A stretch of DNA of 64,000 nt from positions 124,001 through 188,000 of the forward strand of contig NW_026705234.1 of NCBI RefSeq assembly GCF_029867415.1, written 5' to 3'. Position numbers and translations under genes: made by a program. The DNA comes from Vicia villosa (lineage: Eukaryota > Streptophyta > Magnoliopsida > Fabales > Fabaceae). Below the pieces are notes generated by a model, which saw only the letters and a program-made list of their open reading frames with translations, was not told where the DNA came from and ran no database searches. Numbering within the stretch: the first letter of the stretch is position 1; every line of letters begins with the position of its first letter. Below, in pieces: positions 46,561-59,402 of the stretch.

Positions 46561-46810
46561 TAAGATCTCATCAGAATTGAATGTGTTGAGTCATAGTCTG
46601 ACGAAATGAGATTCTGATTTAAATAAAAAGTATTTAATTTTCTTTTTATTCAAAACCTCAGTCATTAGAAGATGTTTCAGTCAAAAACGTCTCTGATCAG
46701 ATGGAGATCGTTTGATCTTCCAGATTCAGAGAATTTTAAAACGTGTCACTTAGGCATGGTTAATGCATGTAACCTTGGTTATACTAATCATTAAATCTAC
46801 CTAGTGCCAC

Positions 46811-49013
46811 TTGAGCAATGATGATATTCACATTGTGTCTCATGTTTTAGGGCACAAAATAATCATCACTAAGAAATCTATCTCAAATATTCTAAGTCTG
46901 GCATTTCTGGAAGGGAAACATGTCTATGAAAAAGACAACAGATCCAAATTTGTGAAGGATAACATTCCTAAATCAATTTTTAAGAACTTTTCTCCAGAAA
47001 AGAAGGAATACAAAAGTGTAGATCTTCATGATAATCTCAGAATCTGGCACAAGATTATTCTGGGATGTATCAATCCCAGACCTACTATGAGTTCTGCTGA
47101 CTATTTCAATGTTAATTAGAAGGACATGCTTTTTACCTCCAGACTCACCAAGAGATGAATCTTCCTTTAATCATGTTTCATTATCTGAGGGATGTTATCA
47201 GAACGATCAGGACAACTGCTATTCAAACTAATAAGATAAAAAACTACGTACCTTTTGGACATCTTTTGACTGACATGTTTGTAGAAAGTGGCTTAGTAGA
47301 CTTTTTCATTAAAGAAGTTAAATATATAGAGGATCTGGTTCCATCCATTGGAGAACCTCTGAATATTCGGAATGTAAAGAATATGTTGATGATCAAGAAT
47401 TTCCAAGTAACTCCTTTGACACTTCCTTCTAACATTGCTAAAAGAAGAGTTCCAGTGGACAACTTACCTCTGTTCACCACGGGAGATGGTCTACAAGGAA
47501 TAGCTGGCTATGTGGTGGTGATGATGATGGAAGCTGGAACTGATGTGTCTAACTATAGCCTTGAAGATGTGCATCCTGCACAGGCTCTTATTGAATCGTC
47601 CAGAGGCAAGAGGGAGCAAGTAGAAGAAGGTTCTAAACGTAGGACAAAGAAGAAGCACGACAAAAGTAAAGCTTCTAACATTTCTCTGGCTACTCATCCA
47701 GATCCGTTTGGTTGTTTCTGCAAGTAAGTCCACCGCTCATGTGATATCTGAGTCTTTGAATAAAACTATTAAAGAATTATCATCCTCAACCACTTCTGTT
47801 AAAAAACCTTCACAATTAGAAGCCCCACATTTTGAACATTTTTCAATATCATCCACCATCCCAACAACCATTTCTGGACCAGTCATTACATTTGTTCCAA
47901 TCACTTCAACTATTCTAATTTTTATATTTGAACCTAGATTTTCAACCTCATCCATCTCAACAACAATTCTAGTGTTAACAACCTTTGATCCTGTTTCATT
48001 AATTATGTCATCCACTTCACAAACAAGCAAACCTGTTTCTGTCACTTTTCCATCTCTAACTCTACCTATTTCATCTACACCAACTCAAACATACACATCA
48101 CATGTGTTAACCCCAGTTTCTGAAATCCCTCAATCTGTCACCTATCAACCAATTATCACACAATCTGAACCAACCAACATTGCATCACCCATTTCCATAC
48201 ACCCTGATCCTTCCTCACCACACTCTGAAAGCACATTCGAAATGTTCAACGCTGAACCTCTCGATACAATTCTTTCTGAACAAGAAAATTCAGCTACGTC
48301 TGAACCAATCCTTTCTACACCCTTTAAGATACATGCAACTGAACCCTTCACCATTTCAGAAATTTTTGATCTAACTGAGAGATCCTCTATTATTCAAATT
48401 CCTGAAATAGACCTTCCTATTGTCCTGTATCAACCAAATCCTCCTGAATTTCCTAAAACCTTGGATGAGTTTGTTCATATATTTTAGAGAAAGGATCATA
48501 AAAATATTGTAAAGGTCAGAGGAGAAACCAACACCAATATTGATCCTCAGGCTCTGGATGATTCTTGGAAGAATATTCAGATTTAGATGCACTCTAAGTT
48601 TGACAGAATCATGAAATTCTCTGATACATGTAGAAATGTAAGTGTTCAACTGGTGACTGAAAGGGAAGAAGAGAAAAAGGAAAGAATCAGACTCTTCAAA
48701 TTACTTGTTGCTTAGCAAAAAGTGGATGATGCTAAAGCTCTTCAAGATGCTGAAGAAGTAAGGCTCCGAAAAGAAGAAGAAGACAAGCTGACCAAAGAAG
48801 TTCAAGCAAAGGCAAAGGAAGATGATTTTGTTGCAATTCTCTCCTCTGATGATCCTCTAATTATGCGTTTGAAATAAGCTATTGGTGAAATAAGAGAAGA
48901 ACAAACTATCTTCAGAAAAAACATCTCTGAGCAAAAGACTGTAAACGAAAAATCTTCAGAGCATGATGCAGTTGATTCTTGCCAGACTGCCTCCTACTTC
49001 ATCTTCTGGTCCC
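46811..49013 (+). pseudogene. Extra 3' open frame of the Sirevirus-like copia, disrupted
   Basis: Between RNase H and the 3' LTR lie about 2.2 kb of mostly open sequence. The first part (46811-47727) has a globular look. A Ser/Thr/Pro-rich stretch of about 260 residues follows (47708-48487), then a charged, probably coiled-coil end (K/E-rich, 48600-48980). Sireviruses often carry such a frame, sometimes called env-like, after pol. Its function is not established, and several stops disable this copy. Confidence 0.65.
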
Positions 49014-51053
49014 TAAATTCTTAGTTTTTTACCTTTTGTTTTGAACCTTAGGATCTTATGTGATTTTTCTATTTATTTCTGATGTTTTGACTATCGTTTC
49101 TTTATATTAAATGAAGTTATCTGTTTCTCTCATTTGTTGTGTCTTACGTCTTCTATATTTTTCACACATAATCATTTTTTTGACTATGACAAAAAGGGGG
49201 ATTAATATCTGAAGGTAATATTTTGATGCTAATAATCATATTCTTGAAATTACACTGCTCACATTTTCTAACCCCATATTAACTTCTGTTTCTGATAGAA
49301 ATGATTTTGTTTTTTAGGATATCACGAACTCTGATTAAAATCAGATTCTGAAAGTTATAAACAATGAATGTAATCAGATTCTGAAATTTATTAACAACGA
49401 ATGTGTCCACTATTTTGGAATCATACTCTAAGAAGGTGTTATCCATAATCAGGCTCCAAGTTTTCAAAGATCTAATTTAAACAACCAAGCTCTGAATTCA
49501 ATATCCAGGCTTTGAAAGATTTTATTCAGGCTCTGAGTTTATAAGATTGGAAATCAGGCTCTGGAAATGAAATTGAAAATCAAGATCTAGAAAATCAAGA
49601 TCTTAATTATCAAGTCCTTAAGATCTTAATATCTGAGCTATTGGAACCAGGGGGAGTTACCCAGAACTATTCATAATCAGGATATCTTATCTTTATCATG
49701 TCTCAGACTCAGGGGAAGTTTCTCATACAAAGAATAAGTATTCCTTACCTTCTATTCTGAAATTTTTTCTCTGATTATATACAAAATTGTGTCATCAAAA
49801 TACATAGTTTTGTCATCATCAAAAAAGGGGAGATTGTTAGAGCAAGATTTGGTTCTGCAATATATCTGAGTTTTGATGATAACAATGAGTATGTTTATAT
49901 GAACAATTTTGGTACTCTAATATTTGTTACTTTGAGCTTTTAACAAACAGGTTCTGAATCTGATGAAAGGGGCGGCCAACACATCAGAAGATACCAAGTT
50001 TTGCTTCTACGCTACACAAATTCTGATGAACAGTCGCAAACCACTTCAGAAGACTCTGAAGTTGTGACTCTGATACGAAGTATGAAGAAACCAATCTAAA
50101 GACCAAGTGTTGAAGACTCTAAAGACTTGAAGCTCTGAAGATTTACGATTCTAAAGACAAAGGGTACTGAAGAACAAGTGCTGAAGACTCTGAAGACGCA
50201 GTTCTGAAGACTTGAAGTTCTGAAGACCCAAATGCTTATTTTCTTTCTTCCAACTCATGATATCAGCCTCTGAAGTTCTATAAGAATAGAAGATAACGTC
50301 ATGTAGTACGAGATGCAAGGTACAGATGATTGTTTAGTTCCACTGTCATGAAAGGACAAATGTGGCGTACTATCTTGTCTCTCACTACATTCAAGCCGCC
50401 AAACTTCTAGAAATTCCAGAACTTCCCTCCAACGAATATATTATTATATTGGCTATCTAAAGGCTTGAAGACTCAAAGAGGAAGCAGCTAATTCACGATC
50501 ATATACATTCTTGAAAGACTGTTCATAGCTTCATTCTCTTTAAAGTCTAGAATTTGAAAAAATATCGTTTACATTTAACTTGTGTAGAAGCATTTATTTG
50601 TAAACAAACTCTTATTCAAATTGTTGTTTGATTGTTCCTCAAGAGGCCGGTTGATCTGAATTTCTTGAGAAGTCTAGGACTAGTGTGTCTTAGAGTATGT
50701 CCTCAAGAGACCAGTTGGTCAGAATTTCTTGAGAAGTTTAGGACTTATGCATCTTAAAGATTGTATTGTGTTAGTCATCGGCAGTTAGCCCATGCAATTG
50801 TAATAATTTTGGTTATAATGTATTAAGACCTTGTTTGAGAGAGGCGAAATCACCTTGGAAGGTGGACTAGATTAGCTTGATAATTTTCAAGTGAACTAGT
50901 ATAAACATACCTTGTTCTTTCCTTCTTGTAATCTTTTGTTATTATCAAGAGTGAAGTATCTGTTGCTTTAAATATGGGAGTTGCTTTTGATAAAATCTTT
51001 ATTTGTTAAAATACCTATTCAAACTCCCCTTTCTAGTGTTTTTCACACCTTCA

Positions 51054-52589
51054 AATTGTGCATAGAAAGACCTAATAGAGAATTCACAGTCATAGGGCCA
51101 TACCACCATATCACCTTGATATTTGTTTGGATTAATTCCTGTTAATAATTCTAGAAAAGCTTATTTTTCTGCATAATATTCTGAGACCACATCTGAGTTA
51201 TTCCAACCCCATCTTGCACCATACCACTCTCCCATGTTATGAACATCACCTACTTTATTTTTACATTCTTGAAATAGAATAGGAAATTGATTTTCCAAAA
51301 GAATCGAGCTCAACCAATTAGTTGTCCAAAAGGGAATACCTTCTCCATTTCCTAGTCTAGAAGTAAGAAGTTGCACCATACTTGCTAACTCATAAGAAAT
51401 TGTTATCTTCATAAGGTCTCTCCACCAGATATGTTTCAAGGCTTTTTTATTTTGGCCTCCTTTGAACCATGACCTATTTCTTAAAGATCCATATCTAACT
51501 TGAAGAATCCCAGCCACAGTGCTCTATCCTCTTTAAGAAACCTCCATATCCATTTGATAAGAAGGGCCTTATTAAATCATTCTATCTCTTTTAGGCCCAA
51601 GCCACCCTCATATTTTGATCTGCATATTGAGGCCCAACTTATCTAGGTTATTCCCATCTTATCTGCTGACCCTTTCCACAAGAAATTTCTTTAGATTCTT
51701 TTGATTTCCTTAATAACTTCCACATGAGCTTTATAGAATGAAACATTGTAGACTTTAAGGTTGATCAGAACAAAGTTAATTAGTTAGGGTTACTCTTCCA
51801 TCTATGGACAACAAACTACCCTTCCAAATCGATAACTTAGAATTCGGAATCTTCAGCGCATGTTTCCAAAAGTTAAGGCTTATATGGTAACCTCCAAGAG
51901 TTAAGTCCAAGAATTTGAAAGGGACCCTATAAATCCTAGAGCCAAGAAAGTAAAGGCAATAAATAGAAAATGATCACTAACACCTGTTCCATACAACTTT
52001 CCCTTCCATATGTTTATCCTTAATCTAGATATCATTTCATATCCTCTAAGAATAGCTTTCAATGCCCGCACATTATCCCAAGTAATCTCACCAACAAAAA
52101 TTGTGTCATTTGCAAACAAGGGCAAACTGGAGCAAATTATATGATACATTGTCGCTCAACATAAAACCCTTGAACGTAGCAACATTTTTCCTCCCTAACT
52201 AAACCATCAAGACCTACTACTACTATTCTAAATAGAAAGGGAGACAAAAGGTCTCCCTGCCTCAAACCTCTGCACATTGAAAGTTCATCTATTGGGATCC
52301 TAATTACTAGTATAAACATATTATTAGTAAAGACACCATCTCCCATCCACTACATCCACCTCTAACCAAAACCTAGCTTTCTCAACGCACCCCTCCAAAA
52401 TTCTAATCCACATAGTCATAGGATTGTGTAAAGTCCATTTTAAATAACAAAAAATCCTTTTTATTTCTTTTGGCAAAGTCAAGAATTTCATTCGTCACCA
52501 CCAATATATCCAGAATCTGCCTTCCAACGATGAAGGATGTTTGATTACTTGAGATGATTTTATCTATTACTTGTTGAAAAAGTGACCTT
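51054..52589 (-). mobile_element. LINE reverse-transcriptase part
   Basis: Minus strand, reading from 52589: QVIDKIISSNQTSFIVGRQI, then LLFKMDFTQSYD (the first RT catalytic aspartate region). GDLLSPFLFRIVV follows near 52250 and a decayed catalytic box near 52100. W-W-R-D-L-M-K-I and G-I-P-F-W-T-T-N-W-L from the linker region are at 51300-51430. Frames shift several times. The LINE is 5'-truncated at about 52590, and its 3' part lies beyond the copia at 42395-43049. Confidence 0.8.
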
Positions 52590-53640
52590 AAGCACAAGAG
52601 AGGGTGGGGGGTTGAATTATAATTTTTGAAAAACATGATTATTTTTCCTTTTCTCAATTAAGATTGGGTAAGTAATTTTTTTAGTAATAAAGCTTAACGA
52701 AAGTGAAGTAAATAAATTGCGGAAAATTAAAAAGAGTAAGGATAGAAAGACTGTACCAGAGAGTTATCCAGGTTCGGCCGAACGTTGGCCTAATCTTGTC
52801 CCCAAGAGGTCTTCATGAGATTTTTCACAAAAGACTTGAGAGCTTTTTATTGGTTATGCCCACAAACCTTATAACAATATGATCTTTGAATTTGAACAAG
52901 CTTATCTTAACCTATAAACGACTTTTACCCCAATCGTATTCTATTGATACTGTTAGAAATTTGTGGCTGATCTCTTTAACCAAAACAAAGATTTTTTCGG
53001 CAAATTTTAATAAACTAATAATAGAGATTTATGGTTTATCTTAAAAACCAAAACACAATCTCGTAAATGTATCACACCCTTAAGACTATAAAGAATCGGC
53101 ACGACCACTTATAAAAATATTCTACTCACAAATAAAATTTCACTCCAAAGCACAAAGGCAACCACAAGTGAAGAAAAAGTTTATAGTTAGAGAAGGAGAA
53201 GAATTAGACAGATAAATTCCAAACAAATATGAAAACATTGGAATTTGGCTTGATTTCAAGTGAGAGAGACCTCCCTTTATGTAGTAGTTGGAATCACCAT
53301 AAAAGGAAACGATCCATGGTTTGCATTGAATATTTAATCGATTAGATGCTTCAAATATAAAAAATTATAATGCCCAAAAAGGAAGGTTTGTATATGGAGC
53401 CGTTGCACATCATCCTGTCTAACATATACTGAAATCACCTTAAGTAGACGAGAATCCACTGACTCACCGTTTAGTTTCACTAACACTTTCAATTTTCCTT
53501 TTACAATTTTATTTTCACTAAGACAACCACTTACAAAAATTCTCCTCACAAATAAAATTTCACTCCAAATCACTAAGGCAAATTTAAGTGAAGAAATAAA
53601 GTTTAGTTTGGTGGTTTTGTAGGGTTGAAGTATAATAAAG
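52590..53640. other. Non-coding TE-like sequence, probably LTR of a second copia
   Basis: It begins CACAAGAGAGGGTGGGGGGT and includes GAGTTATCCAGGTTCGGCCG and CCCCAAGAGGTCTTCATGAG, sequences typical of copia LTRs. A block of about 80 bp at 53103-53185 is repeated at 53526-53606. I could not define both ends of an LTR. Confidence 0.45.
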
Positions 53641-55230
53641 AGAGCTAAATACTTTGAGTTGGTTCATGCCAGGTAAGGAATTGTGGAGCAAAAGTAAGGT
53701 ACTTTATTATTTAGCAAAGGATTGTTGATCCTATTGATGATGTAGGTAGCATAAGAAACAGCATATGACCAAAAATGTTTGGGAAATTTTGAATTATAAT
53801 GAAAAGTTCTACCTACATTAAGGAGATGGTGGTGCTTTCTCTCAACTCTTTCATTTTGTTGATAAGATCTTTGGTGTATCATGCCTTTGGAACCTACAGA
53901 TTTAGGATCAAAAATTCGGGGCCATTATTTATTCTTATTAATTTGGGACAAGTTTTTAACTGGTTTTCAATGTGGGTGACAAAGTGTTAGACATGGTTGA
54001 AAACTTCAGCTTTTGGATTTAAGCAAGATGATCCAAACATGTCTGCTGAAGTCATCAAGGAACGTTCAGAAGTATCTATGGTCATGAATTAAATTAACTA
54101 CTAAAGGTCCCCAAATCATTCGATGCACCTCAATTATTAATTTAATCAGTTTGAACTTTGCATATAATTTGGAGGTTGGGTCTGATGCATTATATTCAAA
54201 TTTTGAAGCAAGTTAATTAGTTGAGATGTTGCTCCCGAGTAATACTAGTTTGGGCATTTGATGAACCTTTATCTCCAAAATTGGATTGGTTTTGCTCATC
54301 GCTATCGGTGGAATTGTTGGAGTTGGATGAAACTCGTTTCTTGCCAAAATATAGAGGGAATCCGTACTTTATGTTGCAAACTTCTATAGTGTGACCGCTT
54401 CTATTGTAATGAGTACAAACTCTAAGACCCTTCTTGTATCATAAGAATAAATTAGAGTATTAGATTTTTAAAGTTAAGAGTTAATTCTAAGTTTATGTAA
54501 TAGTGCAATATTGTTACTTTCTTCTTGAACAACCATCGAGTAGATATTATTGAAGAAGGATAAGGGTTCCATAAGATGAACTCGAGTCTTTATAACAAAT
54601 TTTTTTTCCTATTCAAACTAGTTAAAAAATGGATGATTTGGTCCTTTAATAGAAAATTTCTTGCATAACGCATATTGCTTCACATATACATTGGTGAATA
54701 CAAGTACAAGTTGGCATTTTCCTCTGTGAATCCAGTTCTTCCCATAAACCACGCATTTCAGTAAAATAATCAAAGATTGATTTTGTGCCTTGTTTGAAAT
54801 TGTTAATCTCAACTCGAAGATTTGAAACTCAAATTCTATCAGCTTTAGCAAGAGAATTTTCCAAGAAAACTATGGTTTGAGCAATTGGTTCAGAAACTGA
54901 ATTGAGAAGTCATGAATTAACTAGGTAGTTGCAACGCTCCCAAGTTTGTTATGTTCATATCAAGAGGTTCCATAACTTCAATGAATCCATCAATAAAAGA
55001 AAGCTTGTTTTTAACACCAAGTGCTCTTTGCACCTATCGTGACAAAGATAAGTAGTAGGAACCATTCAAAGGAGGTATAAGTTTCATTGAATTGGGGTCT
55101 TCACTTGGATGAATGTAATATACAGAATCAATACCTCCATTGGAGACTCAGACTTGAGGTTGGATACACGGAGGCGTTATGAAAGGATCGAAAAAGAAAC
55201 TAAATCAAAGAAGGATAAAAAGATTGCGAT
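53640..55230 (-). pseudogene. Decayed Ty1-copia gag-pol fragments
   Basis: On the minus strand, an integrase piece lies at 53664-53882 (QQNERVERKHHHLLNVGRT, then FPKHFWSYAVSYATYIINR). A gag zinc knuckle reading CTHYNRSGHTIEVCN lies near 54370-54420. Gag-domain sequence with ALWEELDS-like and C-x-C features lies at 54600-54850. The order gag then integrase fits one element read right to left, with a large deletion between. It is a different copia from the one at 43050. Confidence 0.7.
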
Positions 55231-55390
55231 AGATGCAAGAAAGAAGATGATGAAGAATTGGAGAGAAACTATGGTGTAATGCAATGATACCGATGATTAA
55301 AGAGTTCATACATGGATATGAACAGAAATGGATGGTAAAGAAAAGGAGCGAACTGTGTTCAATGCTCTTGTATTTAACTCTTTTAAATTA

Positions 55391-55672
55391 CTCCATCCGT
55401 TTTTTATTATAAGTCGTTTTGGAAAAAAAATTGTATTTTAATATAAGTCGTTTTACAATTCCAATGAATAATTAATGATATTTTTCCTATTATGACCTTA
55501 AATATTTATTATTCTCTCTCCTTTCAATTATGTAAATTTATCTTCCACATGTCATTAAAGAGAGACAATTTTGTAAAAACCTTTATAATTTCTCATTTTC
55601 ATACAAGAGTTATTATTTTTCTTAATATGTGTGAAAAGTCTAAAACGACTTATAATAAAAAAATGGAGGGAG
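55391..55672. mobile_element. Stowaway MITE
   Basis: Inverted ends CTCCATCCGTTTTTTATTAT and (right, reverse complement) CTCCCTCCATTTTTTTATTA, continuing AAGTCGTTTT, with TA on both sides (55389-55390, 55673-55674). The 282-bp length, CTCCCTCCGT-type end and TA duplication are those of Stowaway (Tc1/mariner-type) MITEs. Confidence 0.9.
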
Positions 55673-55674
55673 TA

Positions 55675-56380
55675 TTATATAGTGCAAGCAAACATCCCTT
55701 GTAATTATAGTCACATTCCATGGTCACATGATCTTTTGTCATCCATTATTTTTGGGTTATTTATAGATAGAGTAGTGCTATATGTTACGAAATAAATTGG
55801 AGAAGAAATGCAAGAATGGACACATGTCATTCTTTTAGGGGACAATTTTAAATTTATTTTTAATTTAATTTTCTTTTTAATAGGGATCATGGGTTGTGAT
55901 ATTGAATGGCTGAGATTTATTCTTGCCTTTCTTGTTTTGTATTTTCTTAACATTTAGCATTTTCCTTATAGATAAAGTATGAGAGATACTTGTGGTTGGG
56001 TTATCCTTTAATGTGTACTATTATAATGATGTTGTTGAAGTATTGCATCAACCAAGTTATTCGGAATCTAATATTGGAATCTAATAATTTACTCATTTGA
56101 GCCAAAACTAGGTTGTAGACAATGACAACAAACTACCATAATCAATGGTATATAATAGATTTTAATCATTATACACTAATTTTATATTACACCCATTTTT
56201 TTTTCACCACAGATTTAATCTGCTTCGGGATCAGTTCTGACATTTAATTACACTCATATTAATATTAATGGGAAACTTTATTTCTTCGGTCATTAGCACA
56301 CCTGACATGGTTCTAACCAAATGCCCTAATACTAAAATAACACAACACTATAATAATATCTTTAAACATAAACTAGTAAA
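55675..56380. other. Spacer
   Basis: AT-rich sequence without recognisable coding exon or element ends. Confidence 0.4.
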
Positions 56381-56469
56381 GGACCCGTGCGTTCGCACGG
56401 GTCACGCAAAGTCGATATAAATAATAAATAAATATATAACAATGGTTAATAAATATCTACAAAAGATAT

Positions 56470-56758
56470 GCAAATTAAAAAGAAAAAACATTTGAAATTA
56501 TAATTGTAATATAAATATTAATTTAATATAGTTATAAATATATATTTAGTAGAAAAAATAATTGAAATAATTAAGTAGTCATCTACCCGTGCGTTCGCAC
56601 GCATCATACAATATCGTTATAAATCTACCATGAGTAGTCATCTACCCGTGCATTCGCACGAATTGCACAATGTTATAAATAATAAATAAATATAATATAT
56701 GTGATTATAATTATTAGATTTGGTAACAGGTATCAAATTTTTTTGTCCAAATTTTGTT
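56470..56758 (+). repeat. Left copy of a 290-bp direct repeat
   Basis: From GCAAATTAAAAAGAAAAAAC to TTGTCCAAATTTTGTT. It matches 57548-57843 closely, with a few substitutions and small indels. The copy holds two hairpins and ends 16 bp before the ATG of the membrane/RING-like frame. It has no coding sequence. Confidence 0.92.
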
Positions 56759-56774
56759 GATTTGATTTTGCAGC

Positions 56775-57281
56775 ATGGGCGACCAAGGTATTTTCAGTTT
56801 ATTAACTTTATTTTCGTTTTCTATTTCAGGAGGAGATGTAGTTCCACCATGGAAGGGTGGATCGTTAAACCCCATAGTAGGATGGTCTATTATAGTAATT
56901 TTTTGTTTAGCAGTTATTTTACCCATCATTTATTGTATAATTAAGGATTGTCGAGCTGAAAATGCTCGTCGAGCTGAAAATGCTTGTTGAGCTGCAGATA
57001 CTCGTCGAGCTGCATTAAAGCAAGCAGAAAATGCTCGTCTAGCAGCATTAGAGGCAAATCGCCTACTAATGCGGGAGATGATTAGCGTTTCAACTTATGA
57101 TTAGACTAATCATCTTCCAGTTGATCAAGAAATGTGTTGGATATGTACGGATGAATTTGTAGACGGGTGCAATGTCCATAGTCTACCCTGTCGACATGCC
57201 GAGACATGTTTGACAACCTACATATCCCAAACACCCACCGTCCAGTGTCCTACTTGTAAGGCAAAATTTAGAGATACTTGA
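56775..57281 (+). pseudogene. Membrane/RING-like protein frame with two stops
   Basis: One reading frame of 168 codons runs from ATG (MGDQGIFSLLTLF) to a final TGA. It is interrupted only by TGA at 56988 and TAG at 57102, with no frameshift. A membrane segment follows at about 35-60 (VGWSIIVIFCLAVILPIIYC). Next come E-N-A-R-R-type repeats (residues 64-95), then a cysteine-rich end: CWIC, PCRHAETC and CPTC. That end resembles a RING finger but lacks the standard spacing at the third pair, so zinc binding is uncertain. The TGA is a CGA-to-TGA change (CpG-type transition). I do not recognise a named family. The frame lies exactly between the two direct repeats. Confidence 0.65.
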
Positions 57282-57547
57282 GGTTGATTGTAAAATCAAA
57301 TCTTATATATAAAAGTTGTCAAGTCTCCTAAATAATTTTTTGCGCTAAAATTGAAGTTGCCATTTTGTATTTTTCTATATTTATTATTATTTATCTTAAT
57401 AACTTCCTTTTTTTTAATAATTTTGTTTTTGTAATTTTATGTACTTATTATTATCCCATTAACTATCATTTTAAAAATTTATTTCTTAAATCAATAAATT
57501 TTATTAATAAGGTAGCTTTCAGGGTGAAGGTTTAATTAAGTCTCTCA

Positions 57548-57843
57548 CCGCAAATTAAAAAGAAAAAACATTTGAAATTATAATTGTAATATAAATATTA
57601 ATTTTAATATAGTTAGAAATATATATACTTTAGTAGAAAAAATAAATGAAATAATTAAGTAGTCATCTACCCGTGCGTTCGCACGCATCATACAATATCG
57701 TTATAAATCTACCATGGGTAGTCATCTACCCGTGCGTTCGCACGGATTGCACAATATTATAAATAATAAATAAATATAATATATGTGATTATATTTATTG
57801 GATTTGGTTATAGGTATCAAATTTTTTTTGTCCAAATTTTGTT
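57548..57843 (+). repeat. Right copy of the 290-bp direct repeat
   Basis: Same order of motifs as the left copy, including both hairpins and the ATATGTGATTATA...TTGTCCAAATTTTGTT end. The pair brackets the membrane/RING-like frame. The copies could be LTR-like ends of a small element or a tandem duplication around a captured gene. Confidence 0.92.
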
Positions 57844-59335
57844 CATTGTCACTCATATCCCTATCTTATTATAAGCATTTGTGTATGAAATAAAAAAATA
57901 GGACTATTCCAATCCAATAAATCAGTCCAACAACTAAATAAAAATGTTTGTAATATCTTTATGATTATTACCATTTCTGTATGAAATAAAAAAAGAAATA
58001 GGACTATTCAAGTTTTGAAATATAGAAAGGCGGTGTGAGTTGTAATTGATGTATTGCAATAAAATAAAGAGAAATAAAAATTACAGCTCCGTTTGAAATA
58101 AAGTAAAAAAAAATCATAATAATAATTATATTTAATCATAAATATTAAGGCATTATATTTTAAATTCAAAAAGTGAGTCACAACATCATTAATCAAGTTT
58201 GGAAATGAAAAGGTTTGTAAAGTGAAAAATAATTTTGTCAGTTCCTGCATTAATATCCCGAGCAAATATTACATTAAAATCCAACTTTTAATTGTATCAA
58301 TATTAATCAGGGTTATATTTGTGAATTGACAACTAATTAATTAATTTACTATTTAAGTAATTTTTAAGTTTTTTTTTGAAAATATAATACTGTATTAATT
58401 CAAAAAAACTCATATTTTTTTAAGTATTTAAATTAACCTTATCTCAATTATTTGAAAATAAAATTTAATTTAATGAATTAATGACATCATGGTTATAAAA
58501 GTTTGTCAATTTTATTTCTTCTTAATTGATTTTATAGGTAACGATCATCAGAAAAATTAAAAAGAGGCAAAAAAAACTTTAATAAAAATAACTTCTTAAT
58601 AACACATATTAATCACACGTAAATAAAATTAATTGTTAATAACACATAGAAATCTAAAATAGCCTTCAAACTTGTAAAAAAATTTAAAAAGCCATCTGCA
58701 TTAATTTGTACAGGTTGCACCACTATTATCAGGTCATTGAAAATAGGAAAAATAATGTGAATCTATGCTGGCTATGCATTGGAAACATATATATGTATTA
58801 ATTCCTATAAGTTGGAATAATGGTGGATAACTTGTAATGGAAAACTTAATAATGAGTAGTATTTATTGGATAACTTTCCAAATCATGTTACATATTAGCC
58901 TACGACTGTTTCAAACCAAGTGAAGATGCAAAACTAAATACTAATATATTTGCCAGAATTATCTTTACCAAGCCAAACCTTGGACTTGAAGAGTTAAGGT
59001 TTCTCAAAAAACCATGGTTAGGTTAGGAATTGGTGAAAACACTTACATTACCAAAAGCATTTTGGAAGGAAAGGAAACATGTTCAACTCTGAATGACACA
59101 CTAGAAGAAGTCGATGAAGTGATGTTTGCTACACTTGACAACCTATGATTTGGAAAGTTTTAAAATGGAATAGAGAAAGAAAAAAGACATAAGATCTTCA
59201 GGAGATATTTCATGAGTTGGAAAGTTTTTTTTAAGGGGAAGAGTATTTGTGATTTTTTCAAGTGCCCTGTGTGTCTCTATATATATAACACGAATTGGAT
59301 CCTCGGCAAATCTTTTAAACTTAATTTTCTTATTT
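57844..59335. other. AT-rich spacer
   Basis: No recognisable gene. A 45-codon frame at 59013-59150 (MVRLGIGENTYITKSILEGK...) has no known domain and is not called. Confidence 0.4.
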
Positions 59336-59351
59336 CATAACTTTAAACATT

Positions 59352-59402
<51 letters not shown>

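Larger units (their letters stand above)
43050..51053 (+). mobile_element. Ty1-copia (Sirevirus-like) retrotransposon, 8004 bp
   Basis: Two LTRs (43050-44263 and 49835-51053, about 1.2 kb, both starting TGTTAGA and ending CCTTCA) flank the interior. A primer site TGGCATCAGAGC (44266-44277) matches the initiator-methionine tRNA type with one change. A purine tract AAAAAAGGGGAGA lies just before the 3' LTR. The interior has gag, a much-deleted pol and a long additional downstream frame, the pattern of Sireviruses. The 5' LTR lacks about 20 bp near its end compared with the 3' LTR. AATT borders both sides, compatible with a 4-5-bp duplication. The LTRs differ at many positions, so the insertion is old. 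Confidence 0.88.
56383..57740. repeat. CCCGTGCG-TT-CGCACGGG hairpins, five copies
   Basis: ACCCGTGCGTTCGCACGGGT at about 56390 is a near-perfect inverted repeat. Four variants follow at about 56587, 56646, 57669 and 57729, in which one arm base or the distal arm has changed (for example CGCACGCATC, CGCACGAATT). They are GC-rich islands in very AT-rich sequence. Two lie in each of the flanking direct repeats. Confidence 0.9.

Noticed and set aside
59013..59150. 45-codon frame MVRLGIGENTYITKSILEGK...
   Set aside because: Too short, no domain, no promoter or splice support; kept as a note only.
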